NCBI GenBank assembly: GCA_938012815.1
Contig: CALLVV010000076.1
Location: 14,782 to 78,781, forward strand
Source of the DNA: an uncultured Propionibacteriaceae bacterium
Lineage (GTDB): Bacteria > Actinomycetota > Actinomycetes > Propionibacteriales > Propionibacteriaceae
DNA: 64,000 nt
Reading direction: 5' to 3'
This document shows positions 54,238 to 63,795 of this stretch, piece after piece. Numbering within the stretch: position 1 is the stretch's first letter; every line of letters starts with the position of its first letter. Below the pieces are notes generated by a model. It did no database searches, was not told the origin of the DNA, and saw only the letters and a program-made list of their open reading frames with translations. Both the position numbers and the translations under genes were made by a program.

Positions 54238-54277
54238 GGAATATTCAGTTGTGAGGGGAAGATCTAGGGTTCGCTGT

Positions 54278-55285
54278 TCAGACCGCGGCCGCGCGGCGGC
54301 GCCGGACGTTGTCCACGAAAACAGCGATGAGCACGACGATGCCGGTGACAACGAGCTGCCATTCCTGGGCAACCCCCATCATCTGCATGCCCTTGCGGAG
54401 GGTTTCCATGATCAGCGCGCCCACGACCGTGCCGAGAATGTTGGCGCGGCCACCGGCCAGGGACGTGCCACCGATGACGACGGCCGCGATCACGTACAGC
54501 TCAAAGCCGACTCCCTCGGAGGGCTGGACGAACCCGAAACGTGCCGAGTAGAGAATGGCGCCGAGCGCCACGAAGATGCCCGCGGCGACGTAGACCAAGG
54601 TTTTCCAGAGCTTGATGTTGACGCCACTGAGGCGGGTGGCCTCCTCGTTGGAGCCGATGGCCAGGGCGTAGCGCCCCAGAAGGGTCTTGTTGAGCAGCAC
54701 GCTGGCGATGATCGCGAGGATGATGAACAGCGGGATGGCGTTGGCGACACCGGGTATCAGTTCACCGGCGGCAAGCCACTTGTAGTCGGGGTTCTTGATG
54801 GAGATCGTCGACTTGTTGGTCAGCACCAGCGCGAGCCCGCGGGCGGCCATCATCATGGCCAGGGTCGCGATGAACGGCGGCAGTCCCAGGAAGGAAATGT
54901 TCACACCATTGACGAGACCAAGCAGCGCGCCCATCAGGAGGATCAGAACGAGACCACCACCGAGCGGAAGGTTCATCCAGTCACCCGAGAGGAAGATTCC
55001 CGCGAAGACGGCCACCAGCGTCATGCCGGTGCCGGAGCTCAGGTCGATGCCGGAGGTGGCGATGACGAAGGTGGCCCCCAGCGCCATCACGCCGATGTAG
55101 GCGGACTGTTGAATGATGTCCAGGGCCACCCCGAACTGGGCGAAGTTGGGCGCTGCGAAGCAGAAGAAGAGGTAGATGATCGCGAGGGCCGCGAACACGA
55201 AGATCTGCTGCAGGGACGATTTCGCGATCCGGAGGACCGGATTCGGCGCCGCCGCCACCTCGGCGGTCCCGGTGTTGTTGCTCAC
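54278..55285 (-). CDS. Sugar ABC transporter permease (RbsC type)
   Basis: The 335-residue protein has about nine to ten membrane helices and the family segment G-I-D-L-S-S-G near residue 79, with G-G-T-S-L-A-G-G-R-A near residue 273 as the coupling loop that meets the ATPase. The GTG start at 55285 overlaps the ATPase stop (GTGA). One permease gene suggests a homodimer. Confidence 0.93.
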   Translation of the reverse strand: MSNNTGTAEVAAAPNPVLRIAKSSLQQIFVFAALAIIYLFFCFAAPNFAQFGVALDIIQQSAYIGVMALGATFVIATSGIDLSSGTGMTLVAVFAGIFLSGDWMNLPLGGGLVLILLMGALLGLVNGVNISFLGLPPFIATLAMMMAARGLALVLTNKSTISIKNPDYKWLAAGELIPGVANAIPLFIILAIIASVLLNKTLLGRYALAIGSNEEATRLSGVNIKLWKTLVYVAAGIFVALGAILYSARFGFVQPSEGVGFELYVIAAVVIGGTSLAGGRANILGTVVGALIMETLRKGMQMMGVAQEWQLVVTGIVVLIAVFVDNVRRRRAAAV

Positions 55286-56799
55286 GCTGCGTTTCCTTTC
55301 AGCTGCGCCTTGCCGACGGTGGCAAGTTCCATGATGTTCTCCTGGGTGGCCTCCTCGTTGTCGAGGAAACCGGTGATGTGACCGTGTGCCATCACCGCGA
55401 TCCGGTGGCTCATCCGCAGCACCTCGGGCAGTTCCGAGGAGATCATGAGGATGGCCTTGCCCTGACCGCAGAGCTGCTCCAGCAGCTCGTAGATTTCTTC
55501 CTTCGCACCGACGTCGATACCGCGGGTGGGTTCGTCGAAGATGAGGATGTCGCAGTTGCGGATCAACCACTTGGCGATGACCACCTTCTGCTGGTTGCCA
55601 CCCGACAGCTTGCCGAGCAACTGATTGACCGACGGGGTCTTGACCCGCAGCCTCCTGCTGTACTCTTCACCGACGGTGCGGATCCTGCCGTCGAGGATGA
55701 AGCCCCCGATGTTGAAGTCCTTCATCGCCGCCATCACGGCGTTTTGTTTGATGTCCTGTTCCAGGAGCAGGCCGAACTGTTTGCGGTCCTCTGACAGGTA
55801 GCCGATGCCGTTTCGCACGCCGTCCGCCGCGGTGTTGATCGCCACCTTCCTGCCGTGAATCCAGATCTCGCCCGCGGTGCGCGGATCGGCACCGAAGATG
55901 CAGCGGGCCACCTCCGTGCGCCCGGCCCCCATGAGCCCGGCGAAACCGAGGATCTCGCCCTTGCGGATCTCGAAGCTGATGTCGTGCAGCAGCTTCTTGG
56001 TTGCCAACCCCTCCACCTTCAGCACCACCTCCTGGGAGGTCACCTCGGTGCGCGGACGGGCGTCGGAGGAGACCTCGCGGCCGACCATCATGGAGATGAT
56101 CTCGCGAATCTCAACGTCCTTGGTGGTCACGGTGCCGATGTACTGGCCATCGCGCAGCACCGAGACGCGGTCGGTGATCTCCTCGATCTCCGGCATCCGG
56201 TGGGAGATGTAGATCAGTCCGGTGCTGGGGGTGATGAAATCGCGGATCATCCCGAACAGCGCCTCGGTCTCACCAACCGTCAGGGCTGCGGTGGGCTCAT
56301 CCATGACGAGGATGCGGGAGTTGTAGGACAGTGCCCGCGCGATTTCAACCATTTGTTGACGAGCCACGGAGAGGTCACCGATCCGGGCAGCCGGGTCGAG
56401 ATCCATCCCGAGGCGCTCGAAGAGCTCGGCGGCCTCGCGGTTCAGTTTGGCGTCGTTGATCCACCCAGCCCTGTGGCTGCCCTGACGGCCGAGGTACAGG
56501 TTCTGCGCCACCGTCAGGTCAGGAACCATGTTCAGCTCCTGATGGATGATGGACAGGCCCAGTTCCCGGGCGTGGTTCACCCCACCCACCACGACCCGGC
56601 TGCCCTCGAGCCAGACCTCACCGCCGGCGTCGGCGGTGTAGATGCCGGTGAGGATCTTCATCAACGTCGACTTTCCCGCACCATTCTCGCCGCACAGGCC
56701 GAGCACCTCTCCCGCCTCGAGATCGAGGTTGACGTTTTGCAGTGCCTTGACCCCGGGGAAGGTCTTGCTGATGTTCTTCAGCTCAAGCAGCTTCGTCAC
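55282..56799 (-). CDS. Sugar ABC transporter ATPase (RbsA/MglA type, two domains)
   Basis: The 505-residue protein fuses two ABC domains. The first has Walker A G-E-N-G-A-G-K-S-T near residue 40, signature L-S-V-A-R-Q-Q near residue 144 and Walker B I-L-V-M-D-E-P. The second has a degenerate Walker A region, L-S-G-G-N-Q-Q-K near residue 405 and I-L-I-F-D-E-P. The start is the GTG at 56799 with AAGGAG 5 nt upstream. It is the first gene of the import operon, just downstream of the operator-promoter. Confidence 0.93.
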   Translation of the reverse strand: MTKLLELKNISKTFPGVKALQNVNLDLEAGEVLGLCGENGAGKSTLMKILTGIYTADAGGEVWLEGSRVVVGGVNHARELGLSIIHQELNMVPDLTVAQNLYLGRQGSHRAGWINDAKLNREAAELFERLGMDLDPAARIGDLSVARQQMVEIARALSYNSRILVMDEPTAALTVGETEALFGMIRDFITPSTGLIYISHRMPEIEEITDRVSVLRDGQYIGTVTTKDVEIREIISMMVGREVSSDARPRTEVTSQEVVLKVEGLATKKLLHDISFEIRKGEILGFAGLMGAGRTEVARCIFGADPRTAGEIWIHGRKVAINTAADGVRNGIGYLSEDRKQFGLLLEQDIKQNAVMAAMKDFNIGGFILDGRIRTVGEEYSRRLRVKTPSVNQLLGKLSGGNQQKVVIAKWLIRNCDILIFDEPTRGIDVGAKEEIYELLEQLCGQGKAILMISSELPEVLRMSHRIAVMAHGHITGFLDNEEATQENIMELATVGKAQLKGNAA

Positions 56800-56856
56800 T
56801 TGCACTCCTTCGTGTCCTGATCCGCCGAGCTCCGCGAAGGTGTCCGCCCCGGCGGA

Positions 56857-56870
56857 TGTTAACGCTAGCA
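56857..56870 (-). promoter_or_regulatory. LacI-type operator of the import operon
   Basis: TGTTAACGCTAGCA is palindromic at 10 of 14 positions and typical of LacI-family sites. It overlaps the predicted -10 box (TAGCGT, 56862-56867), consistent with repression. Confidence 0.6.
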
Positions 56871-56892
56871 CTACTTCTGCGGGATACGTCAA
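56862..56892 (-). promoter_or_regulatory. Promoter of the sugar import operon
   Basis: TTGACG (56887-56892) and TAGCGT (56862-56867) on the minus strand are separated by 19 nt, slightly longer than optimal, and drive the ATPase gene at 56799. Confidence 0.5.
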
Positions 56893-56936
56893 GTGCGTTA
56901 TGAAACGGTTATCAGTTCTACGCGAAACCCCTAGTC

Positions 56937-56968
56937 AGAGCAATATGGCAACGCTGCCATATTGCTCT
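56937..56968. repeat. Perfect 14-bp palindrome with 4-nt loop
   Basis: Arms 56937-56950 and 56955-56968 pair perfectly and are AT-richer than the surroundings. It lies between the fuc import promoter and the fba terminator; it could be a second terminator or a protein-binding site. Confidence 0.8.
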
Positions 56969-57025
56969 GCCCCGCTGGCCTCCACGGCGATGGTCCTCTT
57001 CTCCTCTCCGCAGCGCCGTCGGGCA

Positions 57026-57065
57026 TGAAAAACCGGGTGGCCGCCCCCTGGGGACGGCCACCCGG
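57026..57065 (-). terminator. Intrinsic terminator of fba
   Basis: Perfect 11-bp GC arms (57033-57043 and 57055-57065) are followed on the minus strand by a T-run, the classical Rho-independent form. Confidence 0.8.
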
Positions 57066-57082
57066 CCCGGTGTCGTTGTGGA

Positions 57083-58102
<1,020 letters not shown>

Positions 58103-58185
58103 GATGCCTCTTTCCGTACTGAGACTAGGAACGGGCCCAGCCTATCGCGCAACGCCCCGCCGGGGGAGCCCCGGAAGACCAACGC

Positions 58186-58770
58186 TCAGAGCAGCCGGTC
58201 CATGTCCGAGACGTCCACCCCGATCCTCCCCATGGACCTGGCCCTGGCGGCCGAGTCGATGGCCCCGGGCATGGCGTCAAGGAAACTGATCGGGATGCTC
58301 GCCACCTCCCGGCCCGAGACCTCCAGCCGCAGCCGCGGACCTGCTCCCCACGTCCGCCCGGAGACCTTCAGGGCCGTAATCTCGGCCCAGCGGGCGCGCA
58401 CCCGTTCCGGATGGACGAACTCCACCCCGGTGCCGTCGACGTAGAGCCCCACTCCCCGCCCCAGAGATGCCAGGTCCTGTTTCGCGCGTTTGAGGAAAAC
58501 CGCCGTGGCTGCGATACGAGCCAGTGTCGGCACCGCCCAGATCACCGCGAGGGCCGGAAGGCTCCAGGAGGGAAGAACTCCCCGAACGGCCTGCCCGGCA
58601 TCCTCGGGCAGAAACATCGGGCCCAGCCACACCAGAAGCAGGACCGCGCCGAAAACCACCGCGAAGATCACCTGGAGGCGAAGCGCGGAGCGTTGCTTGG
58701 CTATGCGCGCGACCGTGGGGGCCGGGGTCAGGGCTACCGCGAATCTCTCTGCTGAGGTCATGGCGTTCAT
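58186..58770 (-). CDS. Membrane protein with PH-like C-terminal domain, unnamed
   Basis: The 194-residue protein has two hydrophobic segments (about 35-55 and 65-90) and a C-terminal part rich in short strands (G-L-Y-V-D-G-T-G-V-E-F-V, then R-W-A-E-I-T-A-L) that looks like a bacterial PH domain. I do not recognise a specific family. The ATG at 58770 overlaps the methyltransferase stop (ATGA), so it is in that operon. Confidence 0.7.
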   Translation of the reverse strand: MNAMTSAERFAVALTPAPTVARIAKQRSALRLQVIFAVVFGAVLLLVWLGPMFLPEDAGQAVRGVLPSWSLPALAVIWAVPTLARIAATAVFLKRAKQDLASLGRGVGLYVDGTGVEFVHPERVRARWAEITALKVSGRTWGAGPRLRLEVSGREVASIPISFLDAMPGAIDSAARARSMGRIGVDVSDMDRLL

Positions 58771-59408
58771 GCTAGAGGCTCCACGACCGGGTGCTGGAGG
58801 GACCAGTGGTACATGGCGATCGCGGCCGCCGCCCCCGCGTTCAGGGAACGGGTGGAGCCTCGTTGGGTGATGGCGACGAGCCGGGTGCAACCCGCCACCA
58901 CCCCAGGGGTCAGGCCGGATCTCTCCGAACCGAAGACCAGACAGACGTCACGAGGGAGGGCAGTGGTTTCCAGTGGTACCGATCCGGGCAGGTTGTCCAC
59001 CCCGACCGCCTCGATGCCCCGTTCCCCCAGCCAGCCGAACAGCGACTCCTCGATCTCGTGGTGGTGGACATGGAGGTAGCGGTCGGTGACCATAGCGCCC
59101 CGCCGGTTCCAGCGTCTTTTCCCGACGATGTGGACCCCGCTGACGTTGAAGGCGTTCGCCGTACGCACGATGGAACCGATGTTGAAATCGTGTTCCCAGT
59201 TCTGGATGGCCACGTGGAGCCCGGAACGGACGCGGTCCAGGTCGGCGACGATCTCCTCGATTTTCCAGTAGCGGTAGCGGTCGATGACGTTGCGCCGGTC
59301 CCCACCGGCCAGCAGCTCCGGATCCAGCCGGTCGTCGGAGGGCCAGGGCAGCGGATGGGGCCCGACCCCCACGACCGGGGCCGTGGGGTCGCCCGCGCCG
59401 GGGTTCAC
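58767..59408 (-). CDS. SpoU/TrmH-family RNA 2'-O-methyltransferase
   Basis: The 213-residue protein has the three SPOUT motifs: N-I-G-S-I-V-R-T-A-N-A-F near residue 67, L-V-F-G-S-E-R-S-G-L near residue 150 and I-P/T-Q-R-G-S-T-R-S-L-N-A-G near residue 185, which form the SAM-binding knot. It methylates ribose in tRNA or rRNA; the target cannot be read from sequence. The GTG start at 59408 overlaps the DUF368 stop (GTGA). Confidence 0.88.
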   Translation of the reverse strand: MNPGAGDPTAPVVGVGPHPLPWPSDDRLDPELLAGGDRRNVIDRYRYWKIEEIVADLDRVRSGLHVAIQNWEHDFNIGSIVRTANAFNVSGVHIVGKRRWNRRGAMVTDRYLHVHHHEIEESLFGWLGERGIEAVGVDNLPGSVPLETTALPRDVCLVFGSERSGLTPGVVAGCTRLVAITQRGSTRSLNAGAAAAIAMYHWSLQHPVVEPLA

Positions 59409-60328
59409 CGCCGCTTCAGGCGCCGGTCGACCCACACGATGCCAACCACCACCATGGCGCCGAGCAGGGCCAGCCCGAGCAGTACCGACCAGTGTGCGTC
59501 CGGAGCCAGCGGAGCCCCGTCCGGGCTCCACGGCCAGACTGCCCGGAGCGAGCCGAGCAGCAGACCCGACATGACGGCCATGGTGGCGGCGTGCTTGTGT
59601 TCGAGCAACCAGTTGAGACCCTTCACGAACAATCCCAGCCCCACCACTGCGCCAGCGGCGAACAGACCCAGATAGCCGACACTTCGGGCCTCAACCGCGG
59701 CCATGGTCGGCACGTACAAGCCGAAGATCTTGAGCATGAACGACCCCGAGATCCCGGGCAAGACCAAGGCACAGACGGCGATCGCCGCAGACCCGAAGAT
59801 CATCCAAGCAGGCGGTTCCTCGATGGTGCCTCCCGCCCCCAGGCCAGTCAGGAAAAAGGCGGCAACGGCAGCAGCCAGGAACAGCACAGCTATGACCGCT
59901 TTCTGCCCTCCGGTGCTCCTGTCCTCCGGTTTGATCTCCATGACCGGGACGACGACGGAGGCCAGGACCATCCCGAAGAACAGCGCATGGGCCAGCTGAG
60001 GGGTGTCTCCAACAAACACCTTCATGATCCCCGCCATGGCCACCACCACGATGGCCATGCCCAGCAGGGCGGGGATCACGATGCCCCAGCGAACCTTCCT
60101 GAGCTCAGCGCCCGCTTCGGAGAACTTGCCGGTCACCACACGTTTCACCGCACTGACCATGTGGCTGGCCGAGTTGATGAGCGGTTCGTAGATACCTGAG
60201 ATCAGAGCGATCGTGCCTCCCGAGACGCCGGGCACCAGCTCGGCAAGGCCGATCATCATTCCCCTGGCTAGGTTGGCAACAGCGGTTGTTGGGTTGAAGC
60301 GCCCAACGGCGCGCCTCGGGTTTTGCAT
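59405..60328 (-). CDS. DUF368 (PopT-type) membrane protein
   Basis: The 307-residue protein has eight or so membrane helices and the family pattern L-V-P-G-V-S-G-G-T-I-A-L-I-S-G-I-Y-E near residue 32 and G-I-S-G-S-F-M-L near residue 190. DUF368 proteins have been reported to translocate undecaprenyl phosphate, recycling the lipid carrier for wall synthesis. That would fit the LCP and glycosyltransferase genes of this window. Start chosen at the ATG at 60328 where conserved sequence begins. Confidence 0.88.
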   Translation of the reverse strand: MQNPRRAVGRFNPTTAVANLARGMMIGLAELVPGVSGGTIALISGIYEPLINSASHMVSAVKRVVTGKFSEAGAELRKVRWGIVIPALLGMAIVVVAMAGIMKVFVGDTPQLAHALFFGMVLASVVVPVMEIKPEDRSTGGQKAVIAVLFLAAAVAAFFLTGLGAGGTIEEPPAWMIFGSAAIAVCALVLPGISGSFMLKIFGLYVPTMAAVEARSVGYLGLFAAGAVVGLGLFVKGLNWLLEHKHAATMAVMSGLLLGSLRAVWPWSPDGAPLAPDAHWSVLLGLALLGAMVVVGIVWVDRRLKRR

Positions 60329-60389
60329 CAGGCTCCTTCTCGCGACCGACCCGGCGGACAACGTTAGCGTCAGTTGCCGTTCGGCGCGA

Positions 60390-61007
60390 TCAGGCTCCTG
60401 CTGGGGGCTGCCCGAAGTTGACCGTCGGGATCTGCCGGACCGTCGGATCGTTGACCTCGAAGTAGGTGGCGCGCTCGAATCTGCCCATACCCGCGATGAT
60501 GTTGGTGGGCACCGACTCGATGCGGGTGTTGTAGTCGCGCACATTCGCGTTGTAGAAACGGCGGCTGGCCGCGATCCTGTCCTCGGTATCGGCGAGCTCG
60601 CGCTGCAGCTCCAGATAGTTGGCGTTCGACTTCAACTCGGGGTAGGACTCGACGGAAACCATCAGGCCGCGAACCGCCTCGGTCAGGGCGGACTCGGCAG
60701 CGGCACGCTGTTCGTTGGGCGCGCCCTGCATCTGAGCGGCGAGAGCCATCGCGTTCTGACGGAGGCTCGTGATCTTCTCCAGGACCCCGCTCTCGTGGGC
60801 GGCGTAACCACGAACCGTCTCGACGAGATTCGGGATGAGTTCGTAGCGGCGGTTCAGTTCAACATCGATCTGTCGCCAGGACTCCTGGATGACGTTGCGC
60901 GCCCTCACCAGACTGTTGTAAGCGGAAATGCCCCACAGGATTGCCACGAGAATCAGGATCAAGATCAGGATCAAGGCGATCCCGACGAAACTCGACAGGT
61001 TCAGCAT
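60390..61007 (-). CDS. lemA: LemA family protein
   Basis: The 205-residue protein has one N-terminal membrane helix (about 8-27) and then the LemA helical domain with N-L-V-R-A-R-N-V-I-Q-E-S-W, R-Y-E-L-I-P-N-L-V-E-T-V, Y-P-E-L-K-S-N and the C-terminal R-F-Y-N-A-N-V-R-D-Y-N. LemA proteins are membrane-anchored, of unclear function. AAGGAG is 8 nt upstream of the ATG. Confidence 0.92.
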   Translation of the reverse strand: MLNLSSFVGIALILILILILVAILWGISAYNSLVRARNVIQESWRQIDVELNRRYELIPNLVETVRGYAAHESGVLEKITSLRQNAMALAAQMQGAPNEQRAAAESALTEAVRGLMVSVESYPELKSNANYLELQRELADTEDRIAASRRFYNANVRDYNTRIESVPTNIIAGMGRFERATYFEVNDPTVRQIPTVNFGQPPAGA

Positions 61008-61088
61008 GAACTCAGCTCCTTAGAAAGTTCGGCTCACAACAACGGTAGCGCCTCGCAAGGTCTCCGGCCCGCCTCCCGAGGGGTGTAC

Positions 61089-61628
61089 TCAAAGACCGAG
61101 CTCGTCCAGTCCGATGGCGTAGCGGTATTCCAGACCTGCCTCGGCGACGCGTTCCGCCGCCCCGGTTGCGCGGTCCACGACCACGGCCACGGCCACCACC
61201 TCACCGCCCGCCCTGCGCACGGCCTCCACCGCGGTCAGGGCCGATCCGCCCGTCGTCGAGGTGTCCTCCACCACGAGCACCCGCCGCCCCACGACGTCGG
61301 TGCCCTCGATGCGGCGCTGGAGGCCGTGGGATTTGGCCTCCTTGCGCACCACGAAGGCGTCCAGCCGACCCCCTGCAGCGGCCCTGGCATGGAGCATGGC
61401 GGTGGCGACCGGATCGGCTCCCAGGGTCAATCCCCCGACCGCATCAAAGTCCAGGTCGGCCACCAACTCCGACATCACCCGCCCCACCAGTGGTGAGGCC
61501 ACACCGTCGAGAGTTACGCGGCGCATGTCGACGTAGTAGTCGGCCTCCTTCCCGGATGCCAGGGTCACACGGCCACGCACGACGGCCAGTTCCTTGACGG
61601 CACGGATCAGGTCTTCACGATCAGTCAT
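61089..61628 (-). CDS. pyrE: Orotate phosphoribosyltransferase
   Basis: PyrE makes orotidine monophosphate from orotate and PRPP in pyrimidine synthesis. The 179-residue protein has the PRPP motif V-L-V-V-E-D-T-S-T-T-G-G near residue 115 (start of the hairpin loop) and G-G-L-T-L-G-A-D near residue 62, K-E-A-K-S-H-G near residue 96. AGGAG precedes the ATG. Confidence 0.93.
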   Translation of the reverse strand: MTDREDLIRAVKELAVVRGRVTLASGKEADYYVDMRRVTLDGVASPLVGRVMSELVADLDFDAVGGLTLGADPVATAMLHARAAAGGRLDAFVVRKEAKSHGLQRRIEGTDVVGRRVLVVEDTSTTGGSALTAVEAVRRAGGEVVAVAVVVDRATGAAERVAEAGLEYRYAIGLDELGL

Positions 61629-61685
61629 CTCGGCTCCTGTGCTCTCACACCCACCGCGGGCTCGGGGTCGCAGCCCATTGTTCCA

Positions 61686-62495
61686 TCACGAGAACCACAA
61701 CTTGCTGCCGGAGGGCGGTGGCGAATCCTGCGTGTCCACGTCCGTGAACGGTTCCGCACCCCCGATCCAGCTCCTCAGTTCCCGTCCCTCGACCCAGCGG
61801 TATGGGCAGGATTGTTTCGCGCTGTCCCGGCGCAGGGCGGTCACGTCCATCCGGGTCCCGGACGCGACCAGCAGCAGGTTCCCGAACCGGCGCCCCTTCC
61901 ACACCGCGGGTTCGGTCCCCACCAGGATGTGACGCCAGCGCCCCGCGAGCCCCGCGGCGAATCGTTTGGCCCACCGGAAGGGTGAGGAATCGGTCACGTT
62001 GCAGATCACCATCCGCCTGCCCCTGCCCAGCCTCACCAGCTCATCCAGGAACTCGGCGCTGGCCAACCCACCTGGCACTCGGATGCCGTCGAAGGCATCG
62101 AGCACCACCAGGTCCGCGTACCCCGGGGGCATGGCGGCCACCCCGGTGCGACCGTCAACGTCGCGTACCTTGATGCCGCTGCGCGGCGGCAGGGGTAATT
62201 TCCGCCGGACCTCCTCGGTCAACCCAGCGTCGGGCTCACACACGATCTGTGCCGTCCCCGGCCGCCGCCACGCGATCCAACGCGGAATGCTGAGTCCCGC
62301 CCCTCCGATGTGAATCACCCGGATTCGCTCGGCCTCGTCGACATCGGCCAGGCCGTGTTCGAAGAGCAACGAAACCTGGATGACGTACTCGAAGAGGAGA
62401 AGATCCGGACGGGCCGGATCCACCCAAGACTGGGAGCCCTCCCCGAACACCACGCGGAAGGCCCCCGGATGTCGGGGATCTGGCACCAGCGGCAT
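61686..62495 (-). CDS. Spermidine-synthase-like methyltransferase-fold protein
   Basis: The 269-residue protein resembles fused methyltransferase/spermidine-synthase-like proteins of actinobacteria: I-H-I-G-G-A-G-L-S-I near residue 57 (nucleotide loop), E-P-D-A-G-L near residue 82, and D-L-V-V-L-D-A-F-D-G near residue 124. A true spermidine synthase would have conserved tetrahedral Asp residues that I cannot confirm. It starts at an ATG at 62495 and is divergent from the following gene. Confidence 0.75.
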   Translation of the reverse strand: MPLVPDPRHPGAFRVVFGEGSQSWVDPARPDLLLFEYVIQVSLLFEHGLADVDEAERIRVIHIGGAGLSIPRWIAWRRPGTAQIVCEPDAGLTEEVRRKLPLPPRSGIKVRDVDGRTGVAAMPPGYADLVVLDAFDGIRVPGGLASAEFLDELVRLGRGRRMVICNVTDSSPFRWAKRFAAGLAGRWRHILVGTEPAVWKGRRFGNLLLVASGTRMDVTALRRDSAKQSCPYRWVEGRELRSWIGGAEPFTDVDTQDSPPPSGSKLWFS

Positions 62496-62598
62496 GACCC
62501 GATTATTCCAGGACCTTCTGCACTGCCCCGCCCAAAACCCCCGACCGGGCGCCTGATAAGGATGAAACACACCCAAGCCACGGAAAGGAGCCAGCGGC

Positions 62599-63795
62599 AT
62601 GAGAGAAGCACTCAGGCCTCCCCCGAGACCATCTCTCCATTTTGCTGGCCGGTCGTTCACGGAGGAGGCTGCCTTGGCCGAGGCCCTGCGCGAGGGCGGA
62701 CCGAGGCTGCACTCAGAGCTGGCCGGAAACCTTTCCGAGCTCGTGGAATGGGCATGGACCGGGCCCCGGGGAGAATCCGTCCGCAAGGCCGTGGCCCGTT
62801 TCCGGTTGCTGAGCCCGGAGGCGGGAACCGCCCTTCTGGCAGCCGTGTTCGCGGGAGATGGCAGGAGCGTCGTGCGCGGTCTGGATTTCTCCTCGGCGAA
62901 CCGCAGCGAACTCGCCGAGGCTGATCCCGGGCTGATCCAGAACCTGTTCCGGGGAGACGCCCTGGCCCAGCTGGGCAGATTCACTCGTAACGAGAACCTG
63001 CTCCAGCTCGCCCATTCCTGGCGCACCCTGGCCGAGGAGGCCATCGCGGCCCTGCCCGCCGGGCTGGGTGAGGAACGGGAGGCCACCATCCGCGCCATCC
63101 AGCTGTTCACGTGGCGTCTGACCTGCAGGACCGAGCTCGATTCGGCCCTGAAACAGGAATACCTGAACACCCTTCGACACCATCCGGGAATGACGGAGGC
63201 GCCCTGGGCTCCGGAACTGGCGGATCCGCAGCGAATCACCAGGGCGCGCGCCGTCGCCCTCATCGCTGCCCTGCAGGAGACCACCCCGGGGCCGGACGGG
63301 AAACCAGCACGCCAGGCGGAACGGAAATCCCGGCACGCTACCCCGGCGGAGGTTCCCCCGAGGCTGCTGGCGGTGTTGATCAGCATCTGTTCCGGGTTCG
63401 TCCTCATGCTGCTGTGGTCGTTGTGGGGAAGGGCCCTGTACGAGCACACCCAGAACGTGGACGTGCAGCGGTGGTGGCTGTATCCCTTCTGCCAAGCGGT
63501 AGCCACGACGATAGCCGCCATTGTGGCGGGTGTGTTCGGGAACACCCCGCGGTTCAGCCCGTGGGCGGCCACCACTTTGCAGGTCTTGGCGATGCTGGGG
63601 GGTTTCCTCGCGACCGGGGCGCCGCACACCGGGACTCCGCCGAGCGTCCCGAGCCCTTCCCTGGCGACGATCGCCCTGGCCCCGGGCATCGGGTGCCTGT
63701 TGGTACTGGCCCACGGCCTGCTGGCCAAGGCCCTGCCCGTCCCATCCCCGCAACGGGTCCGCCGAACCGGAAACGCCGCCTTCTGCTGTGGTTGA
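62599..63795 (+). CDS. Membrane protein of unknown function
   Basis: The 398-residue product has a long soluble N-terminal helical region (1-255) and then hydrophobic helices (about 258-280, 303-325, 330-350, 358-380). No family is recognised. AAAGGAG is 8 nt before the ATG. The frame stops at 63795, but a new hydrophobic frame begins immediately in another frame (see the next entry), so the end may be a frameshift. Confidence 0.6.
   Translation: MREALRPPPRPSLHFAGRSFTEEAALAEALREGGPRLHSELAGNLSELVEWAWTGPRGESVRKAVARFRLLSPEAGTALLAAVFAGDGRSVVRGLDFSSANRSELAEADPGLIQNLFRGDALAQLGRFTRNENLLQLAHSWRTLAEEAIAALPAGLGEEREATIRAIQLFTWRLTCRTELDSALKQEYLNTLRHHPGMTEAPWAPELADPQRITRARAVALIAALQETTPGPDGKPARQAERKSRHATPAEVPPRLLAVLISICSGFVLMLLWSLWGRALYEHTQNVDVQRWWLYPFCQAVATTIAAIVAGVFGNTPRFSPWAATTLQVLAMLGGFLATGAPHTGTPPSVPSPSLATIALAPGIGCLLVLAHGLLAKALPVPSPQRVRRTGNAAFCCG

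Noticed and set aside
53098..54267. Long open frame on the plus strand opposite the sugar-binding protein gene
   Set aside because: It is a mirror frame of a clear binding-protein gene in high-GC DNA, with low-complexity composition and no recognisable motif.
60364..60378. Third fucose-type operator upstream of the DUF368 gene
   Set aside because: It shares only ACGCTAACGTT with the kinase-side site, lacks the palindromic half, and the gene has no link to fucose use.
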